Position numbers and translations under genes: made by a program
Part shown: one piece after another, positions 16,778-25,328 of the stretch
Position numbering within the stretch: position 1 is the first letter of the stretch
How the letters are laid out: the number at the start of each line of letters is the position of its first letter
Assembly (NCBI GenBank): GCA_945865405.1
Contig: CAMBDS010000010.1
Span: 1 to 64,000, forward strand
DNA: 64,000 nucleotides
Direction of reading: 5' to 3'
From: Caldithrix abyssi DSM 13497
GTDB taxonomy: Bacteria > Electryoneota > AABM5-125-24 > Hatepunaeales > Hatepunaeaceae
The notes under the pieces: generated by a model
Database searches by the model: none
The model's input: the letters and a program-made list of their open reading frames with translations, nothing else
Told to the model about the DNA's origin: nothing

Positions 16778-18254
16778 TTTCTTATCATTCATACGACTGA
16801 AAGTCATCCTTTTAGTGACGCTTTTGGTATTTGCCAAAAGCGTTTTCGCCGTCGAAGTCACCATCCTCTACTGGGGTGACCGTTTCGCGCGCGACCTGCC
16901 TACCCCCAAATCAGCCAGCGACACCACCAAAGTAGGGGGAGCCGCCCAACTTGCCGCATTTGTAAAAACCTATCGAGCTAATAACCCCGATGCGTTCCTG
17001 TTCGTAGCTGGAGGCGACCTTGCCGGTACATTGGCGGCGCGGGAAACCAAAGGCGTAGCACCCGCCAAAGTGCTGGCAAAAATGAAGCCCGACGTGTATT
17101 CTCCCGGTGTTGTCGATTTTTCACACGGCTCGCGCAAGTTGAAAGAAGCGCTTACCAAAAGTAAACTGAACGCGATTCTCGGCAACGTCCATCAAAACGA
17201 AATCGGAACGTTCCTCCCCACCTTCGACGATATCAGAACTGCCAATGTCAAGGTTGCGGTGACAGCCTTACTTCCTCCCCGCTTAAAGGAACTGGTGCCG
17301 CGTGAAGGTGTTCTCGATCTCACCATAGCTGATCCTATTGCCACAACTAAGGATTTTATCAAAGATCGGCGTGAAAACTCTGATCTGATTGTCATTCTGT
17401 CACAGCTTGGAAGAAATTACGACAGTTTGCTGGCGGCAACCGTTCCCGGGATTGACCTTATCATCGAGGGCCATTCCCGCACCACTTTCGATCCGTTGCT
17501 GCAAGTAGGGAAGACGTTGATCGTTTCGACAGGTGCCAAAGGGCTCTATCTCGGCAAATTGAGGCTTGAAGTCGAGTCCGGCACTCAACTGGTCACGCTT
17601 ATCGACCACGAACTTATTTCCGTCGAATCGGGAGTAATTCGCACTGACATTGACGTCAAGCGAGCCGTAAAAGAGCTCGAAGAACGCTACAGCCGAATGA
17701 AAGGCGACAAAGTCGGCACACTTTTGACCAACTGGAATGTCGATCAATTTGGGCCGTCAAATTTACCGCAGTGGGTTGCCGATCAGATGCAGCAATCTAC
17801 AGGATCGTCGAAATTGGCGCTTGTCAACAACCTTGACTTTGAGGCTGGCATCGACCGCGGAGATATTCACGAAAATCAGCTTTACGGTGTGATGCCCTTC
17901 GACATTCCGCTAATCGCCTTTCAGATAAAAGGTTATGAAATCCGGCGCGTGGTCGAACGTCAGGTCGCCGGGCAATTGCCTTTCCTGACCTGGAGTGGCG
18001 TCCGGGTAATTGTCGAGCAAGGCATTTCCCCCGAGATCATCATCGAGCACGACGGCGCGCTGATCGATGAAAACGAGTACGCAGTAGTCACCAACGGGCT
18101 ATTGTGGGATCGTTTCCTTGACGAAACAAGCCTTGTCCCGGAAGTACGCCCGATGTTCATTTTCCCCATCACCCAATATGAACTGATGATAGAAGGCGTC
18201 GTGAAGCAAAAAGTAATCTCTACTCCACTTGATGGTCGCTGGATGGTCAGGTAG
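16770..18254 (+). CDS. 5'-nucleotidase/UshA-family secreted protein, probably catalytically inactive
   Basis: From GTG 16770 the protein starts with a signal peptide (FIRLKVILLVTLLVFAKSVFA), so it is exported. It keeps the two-domain family layout: metallophosphoesterase domain, then a 5'-nucleotidase C-terminal domain (NLDFEAGIDRGDIHENQLYGVMPFD). Most metal and catalytic residues of UshA are changed. The DxH motif reads GDRF, the GNHEF motif reads GVVDF, the SHLG/THMG histidine reads SQLG, and GHSQ/GHTH reads GHSR. Only the first Asp, the GGD Asp and the GH histidine remain. It may bind rather than cleave a nucleotide or sugar, or serve as a scaffold. A longer start at 16740 is possible but gives a poorer signal peptide. 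Confidence 0.8.
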   Translation: MTNFLSFIRLKVILLVTLLVFAKSVFAVEVTILYWGDRFARDLPTPKSASDTTKVGGAAQLAAFVKTYRANNPDAFLFVAGGDLAGTLAARETKGVAPAKVLAKMKPDVYSPGVVDFSHGSRKLKEALTKSKLNAILGNVHQNEIGTFLPTFDDIRTANVKVAVTALLPPRLKELVPREGVLDLTIADPIATTKDFIKDRRENSDLIVILSQLGRNYDSLLAATVPGIDLIIEGHSRTTFDPLLQVGKTLIVSTGAKGLYLGKLRLEVESGTQLVTLIDHELISVESGVIRTDIDVKRAVKELEERYSRMKGDKVGTLLTNWNVDQFGPSNLPQWVADQMQQSTGSSKLALVNNLDFEAGIDRGDIHENQLYGVMPFDIPLIAFQIKGYEIRRVVERQVAGQLPFLTWSGVRVIVEQGISPEIIIEHDGALIDENEYAVVTNGLLWDRFLDETSLVPEVRPMFIFPITQYELMIEGVVKQKVISTPLDGRWMVR

Positions 18255-18264
18255 AGTTGATCCA

Positions 18265-18978
18265 TTGAAAGTTCAACTCTTCATCCCCTGTCTCGTTGAC
18301 CAAGCTGCCCCCGCAACCGCTCACGCCACGCAGCAGATCCTCGAACGACTTGGGCATGAAGTTCACTTTGACCGTCGTCAAACTTGTTGCGGTCAGGCTC
18401 TTTTCAATTCCGGCTTTCGCCTCGAAGCCCGAATATTGGCTGAGAGATTTGTTCAGATCTTTTCCGAAGCCGAGGCTATTGTTTCTCCAAGTGGTTCGTG
18501 CGTTTCGATGGTAGTGCATCACTATTCAGAGATAGGATTGGTAGGAAATCTTCGCGATGACTGCGAAAGGCTCAAATCCAAAGTCTTTGAATTATCTCAA
18601 TTTCTCTCGATGAACCTCCCATTCCCCTCGGGCTTTTCCAGCTTCCCTCATAGCGTAGTCTATCACCCCTCCTGCCACCTCAACCGGGATTTAGGCGTAA
18701 AAACCGAGCCGCTTGATCTACTCAGTCAAATCGACGGCATCCGGTTGGTGAGCAACGACCTGCCTGTCGAATGCTGTGGATTCGGTGGGGCATTCTCTGC
18801 AAAATACGGTAAACTATCACAACGCATCGCAGACCGGAGAGCAGAGGCACTTGAGGCAACCGGAGCCGAGTTTGTAACCGGAGGCGACGATTCATGTCTT
18901 GGTCATATCCGACAATCATTGCGACGCATCGGCAGTCCCATGCGAGTAATCCATTACTCTCGCATTCTTGCCGGGTAG
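18265..18978 (+). CDS. lutA: L-lactate utilization protein A (CCG-domain Fe-S subunit)
   Basis: First subunit of the LutABC L-lactate dehydrogenase complex. The TTG at 18265 gives LKVQLFIPCLVDQAAP, matching the family start MKVxLFIPCxxD. Two CCG-type cysteine motifs are present, RRQTCCGQALFNSG and ECCGFGGAFS, each part of an Fe-S/quinone-proximal site. Length 237 residues is typical. The next gene begins 6 nt downstream. Confidence 0.9.
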   Translation: MKVQLFIPCLVDQAAPATAHATQQILERLGHEVHFDRRQTCCGQALFNSGFRLEARILAERFVQIFSEAEAIVSPSGSCVSMVVHHYSEIGLVGNLRDDCERLKSKVFELSQFLSMNLPFPSGFSSFPHSVVYHPSCHLNRDLGVKTEPLDLLSQIDGIRLVSNDLPVECCGFGGAFSAKYGKLSQRIADRRAEALEATGAEFVTGGDDSCLGHIRQSLRRIGSPMRVIHYSRILAG

Positions 18979-18983
18979 AAAAT

Positions 18984-20336
18984 TTGAGCCGCATCTCCAT
19001 CGCAGTCAATAAAGCCCTGAGTGACAGCCCGTTGGGCAGCGCAGTCCTCAAAAGTTGCGACCTCTCAACCAACAAACGCAACGAAGTGATTGCCGAGCTT
19101 GACGATTTCGAAGAAACCCGCAAACAAGCTCGTGAAGTGCGCCAATTTGCTATCGATAACCTCGAATCACTCATCGATCTCTTTACTAAGAATTTCGAAG
19201 CCGCCGGTGGCAAAGTCCATCAGGCCGCTGATGAACGGGATGCTTGCGGGATCGTCCTTGAACTTCTGAAGCGACGAAACGCCAGAAAGGGCATCAAGTC
19301 GAAGAGTATGGTCGCAGAAGAGATCGGCCTCGGCGAAGCACTTGAACATGCCGGTATCGACGCCATCGAGAGTGACCTCGGTGAATTTATTGTCCAGCTT
19401 GCAGGTGAGCCACCCTCACACATCACCGCCCCCGCCCTTCATCGTTCACGTCAATCGATTGGCAAACTGCTCTCAGCCAAACTGAAATTTCCTTACACCG
19501 ATGATCCGGCAAAACTGACAAAAGAGGCTCGTGGACACCTCCGAAAAAGATTCCTTACAGCAGACTTTGGAATTGCCGGAGCTAATTTCTTTGTAGCTGA
19601 GTCAGGTCATCTGGTGATGGTTGAAAATGAAGGCAACGGGCGAATGGGGTTCACAACCCCGCCACTCTTCATTTCGATCACCGGTATCGAAAAGGCTGTC
19701 GGCGCACTGCCGGACCTCTCACCAATGTTAAGATTGCTGGCGAGAAGCTCCACCGGGCAACGTTTTACGACCTACACTTCACTGATAAGACCGACTCGTC
19801 CGGGCGAGGATGGCCCCGGCGAGATGCACGTAATCCTTGTCGATAACGGCAGGCGAGAGGCAATTGCCGATCCAGACTTGCGCGAAATGATGCTCTGTAT
19901 TCGTTGTGGAGCCTGCCTCAACATCTGTCCGGTATATAAATCGGTCGGTGGTCATGCCTACAAGTCCGTCTATCCCGGCCCAATGGGGGCGATCTGGTCG
20001 AACATCGTCGGCACACCGACTGCTGAAAGTGCAGAACTTCCTGACCTCTCAACTCTTTGCGGTGCTTGTAAAGACGTCTGTCCGATAAGTATCGACATCC
20101 CAAGAATGTTGCTGGAACTCCGTGGGAGGCGACCTAAGGGGGCGATTGAATCGTCGGCAGCAGCAACATGGAAGTGGACGATGAGTTCGCCTGAACGCTA
20201 TGAAACCGCTGGGAAAATCGCCCGAACCGCAGGGATGCTGCTCCCGAACGGACTGCCGGGTGGGTGGCTGAGCGGTGGTGGGTCGTCATACCGTGAAGAC
20301 GCCCCTGACCAAGGCGAAGAGCCTGCCAATGAGTAA
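18984..20336 (+). CDS. lutB: L-lactate utilization protein B (iron-sulfur subunit)
   Basis: The TTG at 18984 right after lutA gives a 450-residue product. It has the LUD domain (FLTADFGIAGANFFVAESGHLVMVENEGNGRM) followed by a two-cluster ferredoxin domain with CIRCGACLNICPVYK (about residues 299-313) and CGACKDVCPISI. It transfers electrons from lactate oxidation. A longer frame from 18894 would overlap lutA by 85 nt and is less likely. It overlaps lutC by 8 nt. Confidence 0.93.
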   Translation: MSRISIAVNKALSDSPLGSAVLKSCDLSTNKRNEVIAELDDFEETRKQAREVRQFAIDNLESLIDLFTKNFEAAGGKVHQAADERDACGIVLELLKRRNARKGIKSKSMVAEEIGLGEALEHAGIDAIESDLGEFIVQLAGEPPSHITAPALHRSRQSIGKLLSAKLKFPYTDDPAKLTKEARGHLRKRFLTADFGIAGANFFVAESGHLVMVENEGNGRMGFTTPPLFISITGIEKAVGALPDLSPMLRLLARSSTGQRFTTYTSLIRPTRPGEDGPGEMHVILVDNGRREAIADPDLREMMLCIRCGACLNICPVYKSVGGHAYKSVYPGPMGAIWSNIVGTPTAESAELPDLSTLCGACKDVCPISIDIPRMLLELRGRRPKGAIESSAAATWKWTMSSPERYETAGKIARTAGMLLPNGLPGGWLSGGGSSYREDAPDQGEEPANE

Positions 20337-20877
20337 GTCACCAGATGAACTATTGGAGCAGTTTCGCGAGCGTCAGCATGAACTCTCTGCAGAATACATC
20401 AGGTGTCAGGACATAGAGGATGCTGCGCGAAAGCTGAAGGCTATCCTTGTAGCAGAAGATTGGGATACGGTCGTACTCGGGAGTGAGGTTCCTGATTGGG
20501 TACGGGATTCTTGTCGGGATTTTGCGGAACTATTGGCTGATGCCAGCAATGAAACTTCCAACGAAGAGTGGCTGAAAGCGGCAAGCTACGCCAGGGTAGG
20601 GATCACGCACACTGAGGCCTTGATCGCCGATACCGGGACATTGGTCCAGCCATCCAGAGTTCGTGGCGACCGTATGGCATCGCTAATCCCACCAAATCAT
20701 ATCGCCCTGATATTTGGAGCGGTGATACACGAGACTTTGGCGGAATATCTTGGCGACGCTGATCCGACCTTGACCCATCAGTTCATTACCGGACCGAGTC
20801 GAACCGCTGACATCGAAAAACAGCTTGTCGTCGGCGTTCATGGGCCGGTTCGACTTCTGATATTTGGGCCCGATTAG
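20329..20877 (+). CDS. lutC: L-lactate utilization protein C (LUD domain)
   Basis: Third LutABC subunit, 182 residues, starting at an ATG inside the end of lutB (ATGAGTAA). The LUD fold is seen in VGITHTEALIADTGTLVQPSRVRGDRMASLIPPNHIAL and ITGPSRTADIEKQLVVGVHGP, where the SRTADIE motif is the strongest family mark. It completes the lut cluster downstream of rex. Confidence 0.93.
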   Translation: MSKSPDELLEQFRERQHELSAEYIRCQDIEDAARKLKAILVAEDWDTVVLGSEVPDWVRDSCRDFAELLADASNETSNEEWLKAASYARVGITHTEALIADTGTLVQPSRVRGDRMASLIPPNHIALIFGAVIHETLAEYLGDADPTLTHQFITGPSRTADIEKQLVVGVHGPVRLLIFGPD

Positions 20878-20924
20878 AGAATTTAGGACAAGATGTCGGT
20901 TGCATCCCAAAGTAGGGAACCTGC

Positions 20925-20953
20925 TTGCCTTATCGGTATCACTTGGCTATATT
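20925..20953 (+). promoter_or_regulatory. Candidate promoter for the lipoprotein/outer-membrane protein pair
   Basis: TTGCCT (20925-20930), a 17-nt spacer and TATATT (20948-20953), 46 nt before the proposed start at 20999. It supports a start upstream of the first conventional codon of the next gene. Confidence 0.5.
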
Positions 20954-20998
20954 TTAAGGTTACGACGTTATTACGTCCAATAAAGAGGAATTCGAGAG

Positions 20999-22249
20999 AT
21001 TTACCATTTTCATAACGGGTTTAATGCCCGCATCAGGAATCTTTTCGGCATCATCGCATTTCCTGCCATTGCAAGTGGGTTGTTGGCAATAGGCTGTGCT
21101 CAACCTGAAGGAACCATCGGTTCAGGGGTTGGAGGTGGCCCGGAGGGTCTTCCCAAACAGATCGAGTGTCAGGCTCAAACCGACACCAGTTTCAAGGTAT
21201 TCGATATCGGAACCGGCGGCAGCGCCTATACCTACATCGGCGCTTCCAACGGAGTCACGTCGGAGGGCTTGTTGCGATTTAACCGACCTCTCGCTCCAGC
21301 TGGTATGCGTGTCGATTCGGCACGGATCGAGGTCGCCTATCAGGGCGGAATTGGATCCGGAGCAATACCCACTGTCGAAGCAAGTCTTGTCTATTTCCCA
21401 TGGATAGAGACCCATCCACCTGCTCGTAGCGATGTCGTGGGTGGAAGGCAACTTGTGGCAAGTGAAAGCTCCAATGCCGACACAGGCCGCTACCACTTTG
21501 TCGTCGATACAGCCGAAGTGAACGCCTGGTTCAAGGTTGTCGATAGCACTCGCGCCGATACCGGCTGGGCTGACCCCGCTCGCCCTGACACCGCATTAAC
21601 GATAGTCTTACGCAGTCTCAATGCGGTCGATAAATTGCTCCGCTTCCGTTCTCGAGGAGCAAACGCCGATTCGCTGAGGCCCTATCTGATGATCTTCGCA
21701 ACCTTCAGCGACAGCATTGGCAGCGATACAATCAGGATCGGCGCGCATTCCGATCTGTTTCTGGCTGAAGACTCCAACCCACTTCCCGCCAACCGCTTGA
21801 GCGTCGGCGGCGGAGCCGTCCTGCGATCAGCACTCAATTTCAAGCTTGACTCGCTATGGAGTTTGCGCGCAAGTAACTACATCGTTGTTAACAGGGCCGT
21901 CCTAACCTTAACCAAGGATCGTTCGCTCTATACATGGGCGCCGGTCAACAAGTCAGTCTGGCCCTATCAGATGACCTCCAAACGGTGGATGACCGAGCCG
22001 GACTCGGCGGAGTATTCAGGATTTGTCCTGACTCCTACCGCTGTCGATAGCACTTTGGATACCTTGCAAATTCTGATCAGCGGCCCTACCGTCCACTGGG
22101 CAAGAGGCGACTCCACGAACTTCGGTCTGCTGATCGAATCGGCAGGTGAGGGGCTCGATATTGAGCGCATCGGCTTCTATGACTCTTCCGACCCCGATCC
22201 GGCAAAGCGACCCCGCTTAACGGTCTATTACACGGAGTTGCAGCGATGA
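20999..22249 (+). CDS. Secreted lipoprotein of unknown function, probable ATT start
   Basis: The conventional first start is TTG 21080, but this would cut off the signal peptide. In frame upstream, the sequence encodes a full lipoprotein signal (positively charged, then LFGIIAFPAIASGLLAIGC with the lipobox LAIGC). The only start-like codons are ATT at 20990 and 20999, preceded by AAAGAGGAA and a promoter candidate. The mature part of about 380 residues is beta-rich with a DNRLRE-like layout (GLLRFNRPLAPAGMRVDSARIEVAY; LTIVLRSLNAVDKLLRFRSRGANADSLRPYLMI). Such modules occur in cell-surface proteins. The stop overlaps the next ATG (ATGA), so the pair is probably cotranslated. Confidence 0.7.
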   Translation: MYHFHNGFNARIRNLFGIIAFPAIASGLLAIGCAQPEGTIGSGVGGGPEGLPKQIECQAQTDTSFKVFDIGTGGSAYTYIGASNGVTSEGLLRFNRPLAPAGMRVDSARIEVAYQGGIGSGAIPTVEASLVYFPWIETHPPARSDVVGGRQLVASESSNADTGRYHFVVDTAEVNAWFKVVDSTRADTGWADPARPDTALTIVLRSLNAVDKLLRFRSRGANADSLRPYLMIFATFSDSIGSDTIRIGAHSDLFLAEDSNPLPANRLSVGGGAVLRSALNFKLDSLWSLRASNYIVVNRAVLTLTKDRSLYTWAPVNKSVWPYQMTSKRWMTEPDSAEYSGFVLTPTAVDSTLDTLQILISGPTVHWARGDSTNFGLLIESAGEGLDIERIGFYDSSDPDPAKRPRLTVYYTELQR

Positions 22250-23454
22250 GGAATACCCTGGTTACCATGATCGCTCTTCTCGTAAGTGTGAGCTTTCTGA
22301 ACGCTGAATCGTCGCTATCCGCGCTCGGGTACGGTCGTCAGTTCGAGTCTTCCTCTTCCCGCAGTGCAGGTATGGGCCTCGCCGGTATGGCAACTGCCGA
22401 CAGCCTTTCGCTTGACCTCTTCATGCCTGCCAATTGGGCAGGTCCACGAACCGCGAGGTTTGGCTTCAACTCCTTCACCGTCCGCGAGACAGTCAGTGAT
22501 AATACCGGAACAGATGCCAGCGATAACGGCGGTGTCGGCGGAATTGGCTTTGTTGTTGCGGCTGGAAAGACCGCTTTCGTCGGGTTTACTATCACACCGA
22601 TTACATTAATGGACTATCGCTGGAAATCGACCGGTTCAACCCCTTGGTCGGCAACCTTGACAAGGCGACAAGGGCAGGGCGGCATTAGCCAGGCGCTGAT
22701 CGGCGGTTCATTTCAGTACAATGAGAAACTCCGCCTCGGCATCACCGCGCGACCCGTTTTTGGCAAGGTCGAGCGCCTCTGGAAGCTCGACTACACTGAT
22801 GGCGGCGGGTTCTCATCATCCCAAACCTATTCTGATCGATTTGCCGGATTCGGAGTATCGTTGTCGGGTCGTTGGCAGCAGGATGACTGGAGCTTTGGCG
22901 CGTTGGTAAACTCGCCAATCAGCATCAGCGTCCAGCGTCAGTTGGTTGTCGGCGAAGGCGGTCAGGCTCAAGTTGACAGCACCTACGACCTTTCTGAAAA
23001 GTACGATCTCCCCCTCGATTTCGGCGTCGGTTTCAGCAAACGATACCTAAGACAACTGATTGCCGTCGATGTGATGCTTCACAACTGGGGCTCGGTTGAT
23101 CCTCCATCAATCGAGGGCGGCACGTTCGACAACAGCTACCGGCTATCGGCAGGGTGGGAGTTTTACCCTGAGTACAGGCCGCTCGATCCGTTCTGGCAGG
23201 CGTGGATCTACCGTGCCGGATTTTATACTTCGAACAATTACGGGCTTTCAGCATCTGGACATCAAGCTAATAGGATGGCGTTCACGGCAGGGCTGGGGAT
23301 ACCTTACGCCAAAGGCAGGTCGAGGCTCGATCTGGCAGTCGAGTACGGCTGGGCTGGCAATAAATCGGACGATGGCGTCGTCGAGCAGATGCTTGGAATT
23401 ACGCTTGGCTTCAACCATTCTGAGCAGTGGTTCGTTGGCAGGCGAGGCAGGTAG
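22246..23454 (+). CDS. Outer-membrane beta-barrel protein (PorV/UPF0164-like)
   Basis: The 402-residue product has a signal peptide (ending FLNA-ES) and many amphipathic strands alternating with glycine-rich turns. The early stretch SSSRSAGMGLAGMATADSLSLDLFMPANWAGP is the motif of PorV/PorQ/FadL-like barrels of FCB bacteria (GARxxGMGxAxxAxADDxxxxxxNPA). It is coupled to the lipoprotein gene upstream, so the two may form one outer-membrane complex. Specific function unknown. Confidence 0.75.
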   Translation: MRNTLVTMIALLVSVSFLNAESSLSALGYGRQFESSSSRSAGMGLAGMATADSLSLDLFMPANWAGPRTARFGFNSFTVRETVSDNTGTDASDNGGVGGIGFVVAAGKTAFVGFTITPITLMDYRWKSTGSTPWSATLTRRQGQGGISQALIGGSFQYNEKLRLGITARPVFGKVERLWKLDYTDGGGFSSSQTYSDRFAGFGVSLSGRWQQDDWSFGALVNSPISISVQRQLVVGEGGQAQVDSTYDLSEKYDLPLDFGVGFSKRYLRQLIAVDVMLHNWGSVDPPSIEGGTFDNSYRLSAGWEFYPEYRPLDPFWQAWIYRAGFYTSNNYGLSASGHQANRMAFTAGLGIPYAKGRSRLDLAVEYGWAGNKSDDGVVEQMLGITLGFNHSEQWFVGRRGR

Positions 23455-23598
23455 GAGCATAATTGAGACTGCCGCAGGGTGTCCTCACCCTGCGGAAATT
23501 GACATCAGGGGTAGTGAACTGCAGGCAGATGAGGGGGGCTGCCTGCACTTCCAATTACAAATTTCGGACAAAATATATCGTCCAAGAGGAGACACGAA

Positions 23599-24048
23599 AT
23601 GCGTTACGCATTGGCATCGGATCACGCAGGGTTTGCAGTTAAGGAATTCGTCAAGCAGCGTTTGCTTGAGTACGGGCATGAGGTTGTCGATTACGGAGCA
23701 AAATCCGAAGCGCCTTGTGACTACCCCGATCATGGCAGACCTGCTGCCGAGGCCGTCTCGCGTGGACATTGCGAGCGAGCCGTTCTCGTTTGCGGAACAG
23801 GAATCGGAATGAGCATCGTCGCCAACAAAGTTCACGGCGTGCTGGCAGCGTTATGCTTGAACGGCGTTCAGGCGGAGTATTCCCGCCGCCACAACAACGC
23901 CAACGTGCTTGTTATGGGTGGCTGGTTGACTGGCAAGCTTATGGCTGAGGAGATCCTTGAGCGCTGGCTAAAGGCTGAGTTCGAGGGAGGCCGCCACGCA
24001 CACCGCGTCGCCAAGATCGAGGGCAACGGCGGAACGTTGGGCGGGTGA
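23599..24048 (+). CDS. rpiB: Ribose 5-phosphate isomerase B
   Basis: Interconverts ribose 5-phosphate and ribulose 5-phosphate in the pentose phosphate pathway. The 149-residue protein has MRYALASDHAGFAVKEFV, the catalytic cysteine loop VCGTGIGMSIVANK (Cys about 73), the NGVQAEYSRRHNNANVLVMG motif and the usual C-terminal helix. The ribosome site is AGAGGAG. It overlaps the next gene by 4 nt (GTGA). Confidence 0.95.
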   Translation: MRYALASDHAGFAVKEFVKQRLLEYGHEVVDYGAKSEAPCDYPDHGRPAAEAVSRGHCERAVLVCGTGIGMSIVANKVHGVLAALCLNGVQAEYSRRHNNANVLVMGGWLTGKLMAEEILERWLKAEFEGGRHAHRVAKIEGNGGTLGG

Positions 24049-24386
24049 GGGTGGTGAAAAAAAAAATCCGATTAATACTTGATGATGTTGTCGAACGGCT
24101 CGTTCGGGAATATCAGCCCGAACAGGCTATTCTTTACGGTTCCTATGCTTACGGAACACCGAACGAAGAGAGCGATATCGACATCTTCATTGTGAAGGAA
24201 ACAAATGGAAGGCCAGTTGACCGGATCGTTGAGGTGATGAGATTGCTTTTTATACCAGGACGCGATGTTTCTATTGAGCCGTTGGTCTATACACCTGGGG
24301 AGATAAGTGAGCGGTTGAATATGCATGACCCGTTTTTGAGCGAGATATTAGTGAAGGGGCGTGTTATTTATAAACGAGTCGGATAA
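24045..24386 (+). CDS. MNT-type nucleotidyltransferase domain protein
   Basis: The 113-residue product starts at a GTG overlapping the rpiB stop. It has the minimal nucleotidyltransferase motif GSYAYGTPNEESDIDIFIV (GSxxxG with DxD, residues about 31-49). Stand-alone MNT proteins normally act with a HEPN partner as a toxin-antitoxin or AMPylation pair. No HEPN gene is adjacent; the nearest is at 29480. The 3' end overlaps the GTG start of a broken gene. Confidence 0.85.
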   Translation: MRVVKKKIRLILDDVVERLVREYQPEQAILYGSYAYGTPNEESDIDIFIVKETNGRPVDRIVEVMRLLFIPGRDVSIEPLVYTPGEISERLNMHDPFLSEILVKGRVIYKRVG

Positions 24387-25260
24387 ATTTTTAGGACAAG
24401 GAGAAGAACACTTTGAAATTCTTCTTTCTTGTCTATGTACGGTACTTGAGTCTATGAAAGGTACGACTTCTATTGGCGGTGAATGATTACTGGATGCTGA
24501 GACTCTTACTTATAAGTTAGTACTATATTGCAGCTCATATAAATGTATCCATGTTGGGGTCCCCGCTCCGATCCAAATTAAACCTAATAAACCTTTTCTC
24601 CTCGATCACTGTAGTTTGCAGGTAATCACACGCAGTGCATACGAGACAATGCTTGTTTTTAGATACTTGTTTGCATCTTCTGTTGATTCAGAAACAAAAG
24701 AGGCAAGATATTTAGCATGGATGCTGTCCGACATGTTGATGAGGAATAAAATTATGCGAAAGGGAATCGTACGTACTAGCCAAGATATTGCTGAAACATT
24801 CTCGAAGGATGAGTTTAGTATTGAACTGATAATGAGTAAACTTAAAGCAAACAAGTTGTTTAATTCTCTGTCAGTTAAAATTCAAAAGCGAATTATAGAG
24901 GAACCCGGTAATTGGAAAATTCCAATCGCTCCAAATATGAAACAACCGAGTTGGCGGGATCTAAGTCTGGAAGCAAAAATTGGTAATAAATTCTCTGATG
25001 TTCAATATCCTTTGTTATGTAGTTATGCACATTCAGGTAGTTTGAGTTTATTGCAGATTCGTCAAGCAGACCTCGATCATTTAAATAATAGTAGAATGGT
25101 TTCTCTTCGTTTAGTGATTGTCGCGATCACGATGATGATTGAAGGGTGGACGCTTATCAACCCAATGGTTGTGAATGTTGTTAAGAAAAAAGAATGGAGC
25201 GAAGTATACGAAAATTGGCTTGATATCGCGAAGAGTTTAAATTTCAATACTTTTGCCTAA
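24361..25260 (+). pseudogene. AT-rich gene of unknown function interrupted by an in-frame TGA
   Basis: One frame runs from GTG 24361 (AAGGGG just upstream, overlapping the nucleotidyltransferase gene) to TAA 25260 with a single TGA at 24484-24486. Before the TGA it encodes EEHFEILLSCLCTVLESMKG; after it LLDAETLTYKLVLYCSSYK and a helical protein of about 257 residues. Both sides read as one helical protein, the second part containing SLQVITRSAYETMLVFRYLFA and LLCSYAHSGSLSLLQIRQ, loosely like DUF5677. The downstream part alone has no good start except TTG 24616, which would cut into the domain. The composition is clearly more AT-rich than rpiB and glyA. A nonsense mutation is the simplest reading; recoding or a sequence error are alternatives. 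Confidence 0.65.
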
Positions 25261-25328
25261 AATCAATTTTAATTAGAAGAGTGTCAATTTATTGACTTTC
25301 AAAGAAATTCCAATAAACAATCACCCCC

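Noticed and set aside
24484-24486. TGA as a selenocysteine codon
   Set aside because: The residues around it (GGE-LLDA) do not resemble a redox motif and no obvious SECIS hairpin directly follows. Kept only as a remote alternative to a nonsense mutation.
25261-25328. Glycine riboswitch or tetrahydrofolate riboswitch before glyA
   Set aside because: The gap is only 68 nt, AT-rich, and lacks the conserved paired elements of either class.
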